Origin: Paraburkholderia ultramafica
GTDB taxonomy: Bacteria > Pseudomonadota > Gammaproteobacteria > Burkholderiales > Burkholderiaceae
Direction: 5' to 3'
NCBI RefSeq assembly: GCF_902859915.1
Contig: NZ_CADIKK010000005.1
Span: 1 to 64,000, forward strand
Length of the DNA: 64,000 nucleotides
Part shown: piece after piece, positions 7,783 through 17,081 of the stretch
How positions within the stretch are numbered: the first letter of the stretch is position 1
How the letters are laid out: the number at the start of each line of letters is the position of its first letter
Position numbers and translations under genes: made by a program
Notes under the pieces: generated by a model
Database searches by the model: none
Seen by the model: only the letters and a program-made list of their open reading frames with translations
What the model was told of the DNA's origin: nothing

Positions 7783-9756
7783 TCAGCCGGCACCGCCGCT
7801 ATCACGCCGCGCTTCCACCTGCGCGAGCAACGCATCGAACAGCGCCAGTTCCACCGGTTTCACCAGATGCGCGTGAAACCCGGCATCGCGAGTCCGCTCG
7901 CGATCGCTTGCGTGGCCGAAGCCGGTCATCGCGGCGTACATCGTATCGGCCACCTCGGGCATCTCGCGTAGTGCCGCGAGCGTCGCGTAACCGTCCATCT
8001 TCGGCATCGCAATGTCGATCACCGCAAGGTGAGGCACGAAGCGCGGCGCGATCTGCAACGCCTGCTCGCCTTCGTAGGCGATGCGCACCTCGTGGCCTTT
8101 GAGTTCGAGCAGCATCGCGAGACTGTCGGCCGAGTCGTGATTGTCGTCGACCAGCAGAATCCGCAGCGGCGCGACCTCGGGCGTGACCGCGTTCGCCTCG
8201 CCAGCCGGGGCGTCGGACAGCGTGGCGGCAAGCGGCAAACTCAGCGTGAACGTACTGCCGCATCCCGGCCCCTCGCTGCTCGCGATGATGCTGCCGCCGT
8301 GCATTTCGACCAGCGACTTGCACAACGTGAGGCCGATGCCGAGGCCGCCTTCGCCCGAATTCTGGCCTTCCTTTTCCTGCGCGAACAATTCGAAGATCTT
8401 GTCGAGCGAGCGCACCGGAATGCCGCATCCCGAGTCGCGCACTTCGACCACCGCCATCCGATAGTCGATGCGGCCCGTGATGTCGATACGGCTACCCGCC
8501 GGCGAGAACTTCGACGCATTGTGCAGCAGGTTTTGCAGCACCTGGACGAGACGGGTCATATCGCCGCGAATCGACACCGGATCGTAGGGCAGATGCGGCA
8601 CGACGTGCTGCTCGTGAGCATCGGTGAAGGGCCGCGCCGCTTCGATCGCGCGCGTCACCAGCTCGCTCAGATCGACACGCGCGAGGCGCAACTCGACCTT
8701 GTCCGACATGATCCGGCCGACGTCGAGCAGATCATCGACCAGCCGTGTGAGATGGGTGACCTGACGATCGATCAGATCGCGCGAACGCGCCATGGCGGGG
8801 CTCAGCCCGGTCTCGAGCTGCATCACGCCGACAGCGTTGCGCACCGGCGCGAGCGGATTGCGCAATTCATGCGCGAGGGTCGCGAGAAACTCGCGCATGC
8901 GCTCGCCCGAGCGCTCCAGTTCTTCGCGCTGACGCCGCTCGGTCAGATCGCGCGTAACCTTGGCGAAGCCGCGCAACCGGTTCGACTCGTCATGCACCGC
9001 CGTGATGTTGACGTTGGCCCAGAAGGTCGTGCCGTCCTTGCGCACGCGCCAGCCTTCGTCTTCGACGTGACCGATCTGCCGCGCGATGGTCAGCTCGCGC
9101 GCCGGTTTGCCCGCGGCGGCATCTTCCGGCAAGTAGAACAGCGAGAAATGCCGGCCGACGATTTCGTCGCGCGTATAGCCTTTGATGCGCGCCGCGCCCG
9201 CATTCCAGCTCACCACATAGCCTTGCGGATCGAGCATGAATATCGCGTAATCCTTGACGCAATCGACCAGCAGACGGAAGCGCTCCTCGCTTTGCCGCAA
9301 CGCTTCCACATACTCGCGTTGCGCGGTCAGGTCGCGCGTGATCTTGGCGAAGCCGGTAAGGATGCCCGCCTCGTTGCGGACCGCGGTAATCACGACGTTC
9401 GACCAGAACGCGGTGCCGTCCTTGCGCACACGCCAGCCTTCGTCTTCGAAGCGGCCGGTCAGCGACGCCTGCTGCAACTCATAGGCGGGCCAGCCTTGCG
9501 CCAGGGCTTCGGCGGTATAGAAACGGGAGAAGTGCTGGCCGACGATCTCCTGCTCCGTGTAGCCGTTCAGCTTCTGAGCGCCGGCGTTCCAGCTGACGAC
9601 GCGCCCGCTTGCATCGAGCAGGAAGATTGCGTAGTCCTCGATCGCTTGCACGAGCGTCCAGTAATCGACGCCGGCAATCGGACTCGGGCGAGTCCCGGCC
9701 TGCCCTCGGTCAGGCTCGCCGTTGTCGCGGGCGGAAGTCACATCGAGCTGGTTCAT
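7783..9756 (-). CDS. PAS-PAS hybrid sensor histidine kinase with C-terminal receiver domain
   Basis: About 657 residues. Two near-identical PAS/PAC domains (about 30-150 and 160-275; both with DYAIF.LD and VVSWNAGA), then a HisKA domain with phospho-acceptor His296 in LAHELRNP, a HATPase_c domain with NSGEGGLGIGLTL, and a receiver domain with Asp581 in VIDIAMPKMDGY. There are no transmembrane segments, so it is a cytosolic hybrid kinase, probably sensing a soluble or cofactor-bound signal through PAS. No partner response regulator or output domain is adjacent. The start (MNQLDV) is chosen because similarity begins just after it; its ribosome site is weak and earlier in-frame starts exist. Confidence 0.85.
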   Translation of the reverse strand: MNQLDVTSARDNGEPDRGQAGTRPSPIAGVDYWTLVQAIEDYAIFLLDASGRVVSWNAGAQKLNGYTEQEIVGQHFSRFYTAEALAQGWPAYELQQASLTGRFEDEGWRVRKDGTAFWSNVVITAVRNEAGILTGFAKITRDLTAQREYVEALRQSEERFRLLVDCVKDYAIFMLDPQGYVVSWNAGAARIKGYTRDEIVGRHFSLFYLPEDAAAGKPARELTIARQIGHVEDEGWRVRKDGTTFWANVNITAVHDESNRLRGFAKVTRDLTERRQREELERSGERMREFLATLAHELRNPLAPVRNAVGVMQLETGLSPAMARSRDLIDRQVTHLTRLVDDLLDVGRIMSDKVELRLARVDLSELVTRAIEAARPFTDAHEQHVVPHLPYDPVSIRGDMTRLVQVLQNLLHNASKFSPAGSRIDITGRIDYRMAVVEVRDSGCGIPVRSLDKIFELFAQEKEGQNSGEGGLGIGLTLCKSLVEMHGGSIIASSEGPGCGSTFTLSLPLAATLSDAPAGEANAVTPEVAPLRILLVDDNHDSADSLAMLLELKGHEVRIAYEGEQALQIAPRFVPHLAVIDIAMPKMDGYATLAALREMPEVADTMYAAMTGFGHASDRERTRDAGFHAHLVKPVELALFDALLAQVEARRDSGGAG

Positions 9757-10044
9757 GGCGCGCAAGTATCGGGGTTCTGGCCAAAGGATACACCGGGCAT
9801 AGCCTGCTGCTTTGCCTATGGTTTCACCTGATGAGGACATTGGCGGCGGACACGCCGCTGTGTTGCCGCATGAAGGGGAAGCGATGACGCCGGGCCCCGC
9901 GCTTGCTACGTCGATTGCTGTATCGATTGCTGCATTGCTCGCACATGTCGATCGGCCATCACGAAGCGAAGAATAAGAACAAGGCCGCAAGCGCCGCAGC
10001 AGTCGCCAGCCAACCCGCCGGAAAATCGGACCTGGCCACCAGAT
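9757..10044. other. Region between histidine kinase and fpr terminator, no gene seen
   Basis: The ~290 bp here should carry the kinase promoter. Apart from the terminator at 10045-10081 I see no ordered structure or coding sequence. Confidence 0.4.
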
Positions 10045-10081
10045 AAAAAAAGCCGGTCGTGACGTGTCGATCACGACCAGC
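10045..10081 (-). terminator. Rho-independent terminator of fpr
   Basis: An 11-bp stem (GCTGGTCGTGA / TCACGACCGGC, one G-T pair, 8-nt loop) is followed by seven T on the minus strand, about 55 nt after the ferredoxin-NADP reductase stop. Confidence 0.9.
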
Positions 10082-10134
10082 TGGTTCGGACGACCCGCAA
10101 AATCACACTGGACGTCGGCCTCCCGGCAATCTGC

Positions 10135-11184
10135 TTAGCCGGCCGCCGCGACCTTCTCCGCCAGCTTCGCGTCGTAACTGGAATGGACGTGTACGCGTTT
10201 CTTCTCGGGATACGCGTACGAATATGCCTTGCGCAGCGCCAGCGACGCCTCGTGAAAACCCGACAGTATCAGCTTCTGCTTGTTCGGATAGTTGGCGATG
10301 TCGCCGACCGCGAAGATGCCTGGCCGCGAACTCTCATAGTTGGATGTATCGACATCGACACGCCCGCCGTGAATCGTCAGCCCCCACTGCGCGATCGGCC
10401 CGAGATCCGCGACCAGTCCATACAGCGCGACGAGGTGTTCGGTCTCGAGCTGCGTCTCGCCTTCGATATGCCGCAACGTCAGCGACTTCAGCGCATCGCC
10501 TTCAACAGTCAACCCCGCAATCGCGCCGACGATGAAGTCCATCTCGCCCGCCTCGACCGCGCGCCGCATCGACGCGACGCTCGAATCGGCCGCGCTGAAA
10601 CCGCTGCGCCGATGTACCAGCGTCACGCGCCGCGCGACCTTGCGCAACGCGAGCGCCCAATCGAGCGCGGAATCGCCGCCGCCGGCCACGACCACGGTCT
10701 TGCCGGCGAAATCCGCGACACGCGGCACGCTGTAGTGCACGTGGCGCGACTCCAGCGGCGCGGCTTCGGGCAGGGTCAGCTTTTGCGGCACGAATGCACC
10801 GTTGCCGGCCGCGAGCAGGATCGCCGCGACGTCGAACACGAGGCCGCGACCGGTGCAGACGGTCCAGCGTCCGTCGCCGCGCTGCTCGACCGACGCGACC
10901 CGCTGCTCGAGATGGATCGGCACGTCGAACGGTTTGCATTGCATCATCAAACGCTCGACCAGTTCGCGCGCGGTGCAGGACACAATCGCGGGGATATCGT
11001 AAATCGGCTTGTCGGGATAGAGTTCGGCGCACTGCCCGCCGACCTTGTCGAGCGCATCGACGATCTGGCACGACAGGCCGATCACGCCCGCCTCGAACGC
11101 CGCAAAAAGACCGACAGGGCCGGCGCCGACGATCAGGACGTCGGAACGGATGGGCGGCGCAAGTGGGTCAGCGGCGGGCGTCAT
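10135..11184 (-). CDS. Ferredoxin--NADP reductase, thioredoxin-reductase-like type
   Basis: 349 residues. The N-terminal FAD site is VLIVGAGPVGLFAAF (residues ~16-30), the central NADPH site is VVVAGGGDSALDWAL, and a second FAD motif is PGIFAVGDIANYPNK near the C-terminus. DKVGGQCAELYPDKPIYDIP is typical of the TrxR-like ferredoxin/flavodoxin NADP reductases (YumC type). There is no CxxC active site between the nucleotide domains, which separates it from true thioredoxin reductase. It would reduce ferredoxin or flavodoxin with NADPH in the cytosol. It stands alone with its own terminator; the ferredoxin partner is not in the window. Confidence 0.9.
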   Translation of the reverse strand: MTPAADPLAPPIRSDVLIVGAGPVGLFAAFEAGVIGLSCQIVDALDKVGGQCAELYPDKPIYDIPAIVSCTARELVERLMMQCKPFDVPIHLEQRVASVEQRGDGRWTVCTGRGLVFDVAAILLAAGNGAFVPQKLTLPEAAPLESRHVHYSVPRVADFAGKTVVVAGGGDSALDWALALRKVARRVTLVHRRSGFSAADSSVASMRRAVEAGEMDFIVGAIAGLTVEGDALKSLTLRHIEGETQLETEHLVALYGLVADLGPIAQWGLTIHGGRVDVDTSNYESSRPGIFAVGDIANYPNKQKLILSGFHEASLALRKAYSYAYPEKKRVHVHSSYDAKLAEKVAAAG

Positions 11185-11426
11185 GGGCGGTCTCTTCGAA
11201 TAGGCGATGACCCACCATACCGAATCGCCGGAAGTCCGGCAACGATGCCATTACAGGCGGTAAGGGCGCTCGGCGGGCCGCCGGCGCTGGTTGTCACGAC
11301 CTGAGTCAGGACCCGAAAGTGGTTACCTGAAAATAGCTGGAATCGGTCATTTTACGAATCCAGCCATGTGACTAAGCTTGACCCATCGCATCACGGAATG
11401 CGTCCAACCCGACTCAGGAGTGAATC

Positions 11427-11864
11427 ATGGAAGCACGTCTGAACTTCTACAAAGCCAATCCCACCGCGATCAAGGCACTGATGGGCGTCGAAGAGCGCAT
11501 CGGCAAATCGGCGCTCGAAAAATCGCTGACCGAACTGGTTCGCCTGCGCGCGTCGCAGATCAACGGCTGCGCGTACTGCGTCGACATGCACAGCAGCGAC
11601 GCCCGCAAGGGTGGCGAAACCGAGCGGCGCCTCGCGACCGTGGTGGTGTGGCGCGAAACGCCGTTCTTCACGGACCGCGAACGCGCCGCGCTCGAATGGA
11701 CCGAAGCGCTGACGCTGGTGTCGCACGAGCATGTGCCCGACGCGGTATGGAACGCGGTGCGCCCGCACTTCAGCGACGAGGAACTGGTCGACCTGACGCT
11801 GCTGGTCTCGGCGATCAACGCGTGGAACCGCTTTGCGATTTCGTTTCGCACGATGCCGGCCTGA
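11427..11864 (+). CDS. Carboxymuconolactone decarboxylase / AhpD-like protein
   Basis: 145 residues with the AhpD core: ELVRLRASQINGCAYCVDMH, which places the redox pair at Cys48 and Cys51 and the proton-relay His at 55. The rest (TERRLATVVVWRE, LTLLVSAINAWNRFAI) fits the YnjA/AhpD subgroup of the family. Such proteins are small alkylhydroperoxidase or thiol-disulfide enzymes; true gamma-carboxymuconolactone decarboxylases lack the CxxC. The ATG follows a good AGGAG. The next gene, a LysR regulator, converges on it from the other strand, and fpr lies upstream, divergent. A role in peroxide defence is plausible but inferred. Confidence 0.85.
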   Translation: MEARLNFYKANPTAIKALMGVEERIGKSALEKSLTELVRLRASQINGCAYCVDMHSSDARKGGETERRLATVVVWRETPFFTDRERAALEWTEALTLVSHEHVPDAVWNAVRPHFSDEELVDLTLLVSAINAWNRFAISFRTMPA

Positions 11865-11934
11865 GGGTCGCCCTGAAGGTCGGCTGGAAGATCGATCTGC
11901 CAGCCGGCCTGAACACCGCTGCTTGACGGACGCG

Positions 11935-12795
11935 TCATTCGCCGATCCACGAACCGCGCAGATCGCTGTCATGCAGCAGTTGCAGCAGCGTGCCGGCCGG
12001 GCGGCTGAGCCGTTTCGCCGCCAGCGCGATGAACTCCACCGACGGCAGCGTCGGCAGCCCGGCCGCGTTCAGCGGTGGCGCGAGCCCTCGCGCGGCGAGG
12101 TACTGCGGCCGCACAGTAATGCCAAGCCCGCCGCGCGCGGCCGCGATGCAGCCCGAGTGGCTGCTGCTCGTGCACACCACCTGCCAGCTGAAGCCTGCCT
12201 CGGCGAGCGCGTCGAGCACGACGGCCCGCGTCACGCTCGGCTCGGCGACCAGAATCAGCGGCAGCGGCTGGCTCAGATCGACCAGCGTGCCGGCGCGCGC
12301 CAGCCACTCCAGCCGCCCGGTGAACAACGGCACGCCGCGCCGGTCGCCGAGCCGCCGTTTGCCGACCAGCAGATCGATCGACCCCGCGTCCAGCAACTCG
12401 TACAGCTTGCCGGTCATGCCGATGGTGATCTCCAGCTCGACATCGGGATGCGCGTCACGGAACGCCGCCAGCACCGCGGGCAGCGGTCCGAGCGCGACGT
12501 CGTCCGAGGAGCCGAGGCGCACCCGCCCTTTCAGGCGCGGCGCGCGAAACTGCGACTCGGCCCGCGCGAGCGCCTGCAGAATCACGCTGGCGTGCGCGAG
12601 CATCGCCTCGCCGTCCGGCGTCATCGCCAGTGAATGGGTGTCGCGCACGAACAGCCGCCGGCCCACGCTCTCTTCGAGCCGCCGGATGTGTTCGCTGACG
12701 CTCGACTGCGTCAGGTTGAGCCGACGCCCCGCCTCGGTAAAGCTGTGGCAGGCGGCGACGGTCGCGAAGGTCTTGAGCCAGATGGGATTGAGCAT
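11935..12795 (-). CDS. LysR-family transcriptional regulator
   Basis: 286 residues. The N-terminal winged helix-turn-helix (WLKTFATVAACHSFTEAGRR, then LNLTQSSVSEHIRRLEE) is followed by the effector domain with the usual LDALAEAGFSW and GLGITVRPQYL segments. It is divergent from the DHA2 MFS gene at 12946 with about 150 bp between start codons, so it most likely controls that exporter and itself from the shared interval. No clear T-N11-A box stands out beyond AT-richer sequence at 12860-12890. Effector unknown. Confidence 0.85.
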   Translation of the reverse strand: MLNPIWLKTFATVAACHSFTEAGRRLNLTQSSVSEHIRRLEESVGRRLFVRDTHSLAMTPDGEAMLAHASVILQALARAESQFRAPRLKGRVRLGSSDDVALGPLPAVLAAFRDAHPDVELEITIGMTGKLYELLDAGSIDLLVGKRRLGDRRGVPLFTGRLEWLARAGTLVDLSQPLPLILVAEPSVTRAVVLDALAEAGFSWQVVCTSSSHSGCIAAARGGLGITVRPQYLAARGLAPPLNAAGLPTLPSVEFIALAAKRLSRPAGTLLQLLHDSDLRGSWIGE

Positions 12796-12945
12796 GCGGC
12801 ATTGTCGCGCTGCTTATCGGCAAAGTCGATAACAGTCAGCGTCCTTAGTGGGGTTCCCGATTGACGACGATGTCAATATGATGACGTAACTCCCCCATGA
12901 TTGCTCCGCGCGGGCCCCAGTCAAGCCGCCCCGCCCCTGTAAAAG

Positions 12946-14346
12946 ATGACCAAGGATTCCTCCCAGACCGCGCTGCTATGGATCGTCGCCGCCGGCTTTT
13001 TCATGCAGTCGCTCGACACGACGATCGTCAACACCGCGTTGCCGTCGATCGCCAACAGCCTGCACGTCGCGCCGCTCGCGATGCAGCCTGTCGTCGTCGC
13101 GTACACGCTGACGATGGCGATGCTCACGCCCGCGTCCGGCTGGCTCGCCGACCGCTTCGGCACGCGGCGCGTCTACTTCGTGGCGATCCTCGTGTTCGTG
13201 CTCGGCTCGATCTGCTGCGCCGGCGCGCACACGCTCGGCCAACTGGTCATTGCGCGGGTGCTGCAAGGCCTGGGCGGCTCGATGCTGCTGCCGATCGGCC
13301 GGCTCGCGGTGTTGCGCAGCGTGTCCGGCGAGCAATACGTGTCGGCGCTCGCGTTCATTTCGATTGCCGGCCAGCTCGGACCGATCGCCGGACCGACGCT
13401 CGGCGGCTGGTTCGTGCAGGCGATCACGTGGCACTGGATTTTTCTGATCAATGTGCCGATCGGCGCGGTGGGTCTGTACGCAGTGCAGCGGTTTTTGCCA
13501 TCGCACGACACCATCCAGGCGCCGCCGTTCGACTTCATCGGCTGCGCGCTGCTGTCGCTGTGCATGATCGCGTTTTCGCTCGCGATCGACGCGCCGGTCG
13601 CCTCGCATCGCGCGGCCTGGTCGGCGGGGCTGTTCGCGCTCGCCGTCGCCAGCGCGCTCGCGTACATTCCGTACGCCAGATACCGGCGTGATCCGCTCTT
13701 CAAGCTGTCGCTATTCGGCGAGCCGAATTTCAGCGTCGGGCTGATCGGCAACCTGGTGTGCCGCGTCGGTTCGAGCGCGGTGCCGTTCCTCGTGCCCTTG
13801 CTGCTGCAATTGCAATTGGGCTATTCGCCACTGCACTCAGGTCTGATGATGCTGCCCGCCGCGCTCGCCGGCACGCTCGCCAAACGCTGGATCGCGCCGC
13901 TCGTGCGCCGCTACGGCTATGACACCTTCCTGCTCGTCAATACGCTGATCGTGGGCTCGGCGATCGTCGCGTTCTCGTTGATCTCGCGCGGCACGCCGCT
14001 CGTGATCGAGGTCGCGATTCTGGCCGTGTTCGGCGCGGCCAACTCGATGCAGTTCGCGGCGATGAACAGCGTCACGCTGAAGGATCTCTCGCACGAAGAC
14101 GCGGGCAGCGGCAACAGCCTCTTTTCGATGGTGCAGATGCTGGCGATCGGCCTGGGCGTGTCGATCGGCGGCGGGCTGGTGAATCTGTTCTCGGCGCAAT
14201 CGGGCTCGGCGGCGCTGGGGTTCCGGCTGAGCTTCGTGTGCGTCGGCGTGATTACGCTGCTGTCGGCGTGGGTGTTCCGTCATCTCGACGACCCGTCCGG
14301 CACACGCGTGGTGCGCGGGCAGGCGGCACAAAGTGCGGGCCGCTGA
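12946..14346 (+). CDS. MFS transporter, DHA2 family (MdtD-like)
   Basis: 466 residues of mostly hydrophobic sequence. It carries the DHA2 opening FMQSLDTTIVNTALPSIANS (residues ~19-38), motif A GWLADRFGTRRVY, and the motif C region GQLGPIAGPTLGGW. The sequence is close to the MdtD/EmrB-like exporters of 14 helices, though the ~466-aa length is at the short end. The likely role is proton-driven efflux of toxic organic compounds. It is divergent from a LysR gene that probably regulates it. The ribosome site is poor. The truncated SDR gene converges on its 3' end with a 2-bp gap. Confidence 0.85.
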   Translation: MTKDSSQTALLWIVAAGFFMQSLDTTIVNTALPSIANSLHVAPLAMQPVVVAYTLTMAMLTPASGWLADRFGTRRVYFVAILVFVLGSICCAGAHTLGQLVIARVLQGLGGSMLLPIGRLAVLRSVSGEQYVSALAFISIAGQLGPIAGPTLGGWFVQAITWHWIFLINVPIGAVGLYAVQRFLPSHDTIQAPPFDFIGCALLSLCMIAFSLAIDAPVASHRAAWSAGLFALAVASALAYIPYARYRRDPLFKLSLFGEPNFSVGLIGNLVCRVGSSAVPFLVPLLLQLQLGYSPLHSGLMMLPAALAGTLAKRWIAPLVRRYGYDTFLLVNTLIVGSAIVAFSLISRGTPLVIEVAILAVFGAANSMQFAAMNSVTLKDLSHEDAGSGNSLFSMVQMLAIGLGVSIGGGLVNLFSAQSGSAALGFRLSFVCVGVITLLSAWVFRHLDDPSGTRVVRGQAAQSAGR

Positions 14347-14348
14347 TC

Positions 14349-14933
14349 TCAATCCGGCAGACGTATCCCCGAAAAAACCTCGCACGCCTGAATCAAACGC
14401 TCCTGCACGGCGACGTCGTGCAGCGCCGGATGCGTCTCGCGCGGTTTCATGTGATAGAAGTACGCGCCGCTAACGGTGGCCGCCGGCTCATCGCTGACGG
14501 CGAGCCACACCTGGGTTTTCGGCGCTGCCTGCAAATCGTCCGGCGCGCCTGCACCACCCATTTTCGTCGCGACCCAACCTGGCTCCAACGCATTCGACAA
14601 CACCCCCGGCCAGCGGCGCGCGATCGCAAACGCGAGCAACGCGTCATGCAGCTTCGAGTCCGAATACGCGCCCGTACCTTGCCACGGTCGCCGTTCCCAC
14701 GCCAGATCGTCGAGGCTCGCGTCGCCGCTGCGATGCAGGCCTGAGCTTAGATAGACGAGCCGCTGCGGCTTGTCGATCAGCGCGGCCTGCGCTTGCGGCA
14801 CCGCCCGCAACGCCTGTTCGGCGCGCGCGGCGCTGCGCGCATGCAGCACCACCTGATGTCCGGCGTCGACGAGCAGACGTGCCGCCATCTGGCCGAGGCC
14901 ATCGGCGGAACCGGTAATAAAAACACCCGACAT
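14349..14933 (-). pseudogene. Short-chain dehydrogenase/reductase with internal deletion
   Basis: The start MSGVFITGSADGLGQMAARL has a GGAGAACG ribosome site and the TGxxxGxG cofactor motif. The C-terminal half has RLVYLSSGLH (catalytic Ser), GAYSDSKLHD (YxxxK) and NALEPGWVATKMGG. Between about residue 50 (AVPQAQA) and ALIDKPQRLVYLSSG, roughly 60 residues expected in a classical SDR are missing, including the NNAG motif and helix-strand beta-4. The 194-aa frame stays open, so the loss is in frame near 14783. The product is unlikely to fold as a normal oxidoreductase. The divergent LysR at 15184 probably controlled it. It could still be expressed, hence only moderate confidence in 'pseudogene'. 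Confidence 0.65.
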
Positions 14934-15183
14934 GATGCGTTCTCCGTTGACGAGTCCAAATATGCCCGATACATAAGAGAACCGCATTCCACCGTACGTC
15001 AGGCGAGTTCGCATAGGTTAACGGCAGCGGCGTGTCTGACGCGACAGCGTGACTGTCATTGCACTCATGACACACAATCATCGATTCGTCTTGACAGGTG
15101 TCACGTCGCTACGTCAACACGTGAATTCCAACAGACTTTCGAGTTAGCATGTGGGGCATTAACGAATAACAAAGGAACCTCAC

Positions 15184-16113
15184 ATGCCATTTGACGAGCG
15201 CATGCTGAACGGCATGGGCGTGCTCACGGCGATCGTCGATTGCGGCAGTTTTGCGGCGGCCGGCGAAGCGCTCGACATGTCGCAATCCGGGGTCAGCCGT
15301 TCGGTCGCGCGGCTCGAAACGCGCCTGGGCATCCGGCTATTCGACCGCACCACGCGCTCGGTCACGCTGACCGACGAAGGCCGGCGCTTCTACGAACAGA
15401 TCGTGCCGCTGCTGGGCGGTCTCGAAGAAGCCGCGGCGTCCGCCGCCCAAGGGGCGACCGCCGTGCGCGGACGCTTGCGCGTCAACATGGACCCGTTCTT
15501 TTCGCGCCTCGTGCTGGGGCCGAGGCTCGGCGGCTTCATCGACAAGCATCCCGATCTGCAGCTCGAACTGATCACGCGGGACCAGTTGGGCGATATGGTT
15601 GCCGACGGTTTCGATCTCGCGATCCGCTTCGGCGATCCGCCGGTGTCGACGCTGATCGCCCGCAAGCTGCTGGATACGCGCATTCTGACGGTGGCGGCGC
15701 CTTCGTATCTGAAGAAGCATGGACATCCGGCCAACCCGGGCGAACTCGAAGGCGGTCAGCATGTGTGCATCAAGTTTCGCGATCCGCTGACCGGCTATCC
15801 GTTTAGCTGGGAATTTCATCGCGGCCGCAAGAAGCTCGTGATTACGCCGCAAGGCCGTCTGACCGTCAACGACGTGGGCACCTTGCATAGTGCTTGCGCG
15901 GCGGGCCAGGGCGTCGCGCAGATTCTGTCGCTCGGCGCGGAGTCGTTGCTGGCTAGCGGCAAACTGGTCGAGCTGTTCCCCGAGTGGGGCGACGAAGTGT
16001 ATCCGCTGTATGCGCTGTACCCGTCGCGGCATCATCCGCCGGCCAAGGTGCGGGCGTTCTTCGAGTTCATCGTTTCGCTGACAGGCGGCGCACCGCGCGA
16101 AACGGCCGCCTGA
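15184..16113 (+). CDS. LysR-family transcriptional regulator (CrgA/AaeR-like)
   Basis: 309 residues starting MPFDERMLNGMGVLTAIVDC behind a clear AAAGGAA site. The helix-turn-helix (GEALDMSQSGVSRSVARLET) and the RLGIRLFDRTTRSVTLTDEG segment are standard, and the effector domain has LIARKLLDTRILTVAAPSYL and VNDVGTLHSACAAGQGVAQI, typical of the group controlling SDR or efflux genes. It is divergent from the deleted SDR gene with a 250-bp shared control region (14934-15183) containing AT-rich sequence around 15065-15160. Its presumed target is therefore broken. Effector unknown. Confidence 0.85.
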   Translation: MPFDERMLNGMGVLTAIVDCGSFAAAGEALDMSQSGVSRSVARLETRLGIRLFDRTTRSVTLTDEGRRFYEQIVPLLGGLEEAAASAAQGATAVRGRLRVNMDPFFSRLVLGPRLGGFIDKHPDLQLELITRDQLGDMVADGFDLAIRFGDPPVSTLIARKLLDTRILTVAAPSYLKKHGHPANPGELEGGQHVCIKFRDPLTGYPFSWEFHRGRKKLVITPQGRLTVNDVGTLHSACAAGQGVAQILSLGAESLLASGKLVELFPEWGDEVYPLYALYPSRHHPPAKVRAFFEFIVSLTGGAPRETAA

Positions 16114-16117
16114 AGCA

Positions 16118-16369
16118 TCAACCGATCGTATAGCGGTTTTGCGGGCCGGCGACGTAGATGCCGCGCGCGAGCGTGAGAATCTGTTCGCGATGCTCGTCGA
16201 ACGCCGCCAGCACCGCCGGTTCGTCGGAACCCGTATTCGGGCTCAGATTCGAAATCACCGAATGGTTGACGGTGAAGGCTATTTCGCGCGCATTGTCGTA
16301 GCCCCAGAAGTTGACGCAATGGTGATACGCGTCATAGCTGCGGCTCGGGTTCGGGAAGTTGAGGGACAT
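16118..16369 (-). CDS. DUF1488-like small protein
   Basis: 83 residues, MSLNFPNPSRSYDAYHHCVN then FWGYDNAREIAFTVNHSVIS, ending in RNRYTIG-like sequence. The pattern 'fPNpsRsYda..h.VrFWGyD.a.EvsF.v' is the DUF1488 signature found widely in Burkholderiaceae. A GGGAG lies 7 bases before the ATG. There is no signal peptide or membrane segment. Function is unknown. It converges with the LysR gene with a 4-bp gap. Confidence 0.75.
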   Translation of the reverse strand: MSLNFPNPSRSYDAYHHCVNFWGYDNAREIAFTVNHSVISNLSPNTGSDEPAVLAAFDEHREQILTLARGIYVAGPQNRYTIG

Positions 16370-16689
16370 TTCGGACTCCCGCAGGATCGGTTTCCTTTTC
16401 CACGTTGCGCTGAATGAAGGGCGCGGTCAAGCGCTTGTTTGTAATTGTGCGGGCCGTTCGATCCGCACGCCAGCGGTTGAAGTGCGAGTTGTCGAGCGAG
16501 TTTTCCATCATCCGCAGCGGACTGGTTTCCCGGCGCTGCGCTAACAGCGCTCGCGCGAAGCATGGCGGGCCGCGCGGGCGCATGATGGACGCGTTTTTGG
16601 CGCTGCCTGCCAACACGCAAAGCATCTCAGCGCGGCATCGGGTCTGCGCCTTGCTGCACACAAGATGTCTTCCACCCAGGAGAGCAGCG

Positions 16690-16869
16690 ATGAGCGAAAC
16701 AAAGGAACACCCGAAGGACAGACCGGCCGACATCGAACACCCGCAGCCAGTCCAGCATAGCGATAACGAAAAAAGCAAGCTGCCCGAACGCCACGACGAA
16801 GGCCGCAAGCAGTCGCCCGCGGACCGTCCCGGCAAGAAACCCGGCGACGGTGAGCCGTCAGTCGGTTGA
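16690..16869 (+). CDS. Small disordered hydrophilic protein (59 aa)
   Basis: The ATG follows AGGAGAG. The product is strongly hydrophilic and proline-rich (MSETKEHPKDRPADIEHPQP, then PERHDEGRKQSPADRPGKKP), with no hydrophobic core, so it is probably intrinsically disordered. Codon use fits the genome, with G/C in third positions. I recognise no family. Context gives no clue: DUF1488 upstream on the other strand and a glycosyltransferase downstream. The good ribosome site makes it a plausible gene. Confidence 0.5.
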   Translation: MSETKEHPKDRPADIEHPQPVQHSDNEKSKLPERHDEGRKQSPADRPGKKPGDGEPSVG

Positions 16870-17081
16870 AAAAATAAGCGCGAGTCGTCGAGCGGGTTTG
16901 CTGCGTTTGAGCAGCGAATCCGCAGAATTTTTCCCCTTCGATCTGCTTTCGGAAGCCAAACATTTCTTCCTGATTTTTACCGATTATTTTTTTCGCACGA
17001 TGGACTATTTTGCTGCTTGCAGCGATGTGCGCGCCAAGCGAACCGGCTGCCGCCCCTTAATCGATAAAAAAGGCGACGCCC

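Noticed and set aside
8029..9831. 600-codon open frame on plus, opposite the histidine kinase
   Set aside because: It is the reverse complement of a clearly conserved hybrid kinase; the translation is arginine/histidine-rich with no domain, as expected from antisense of GC-rich codons.
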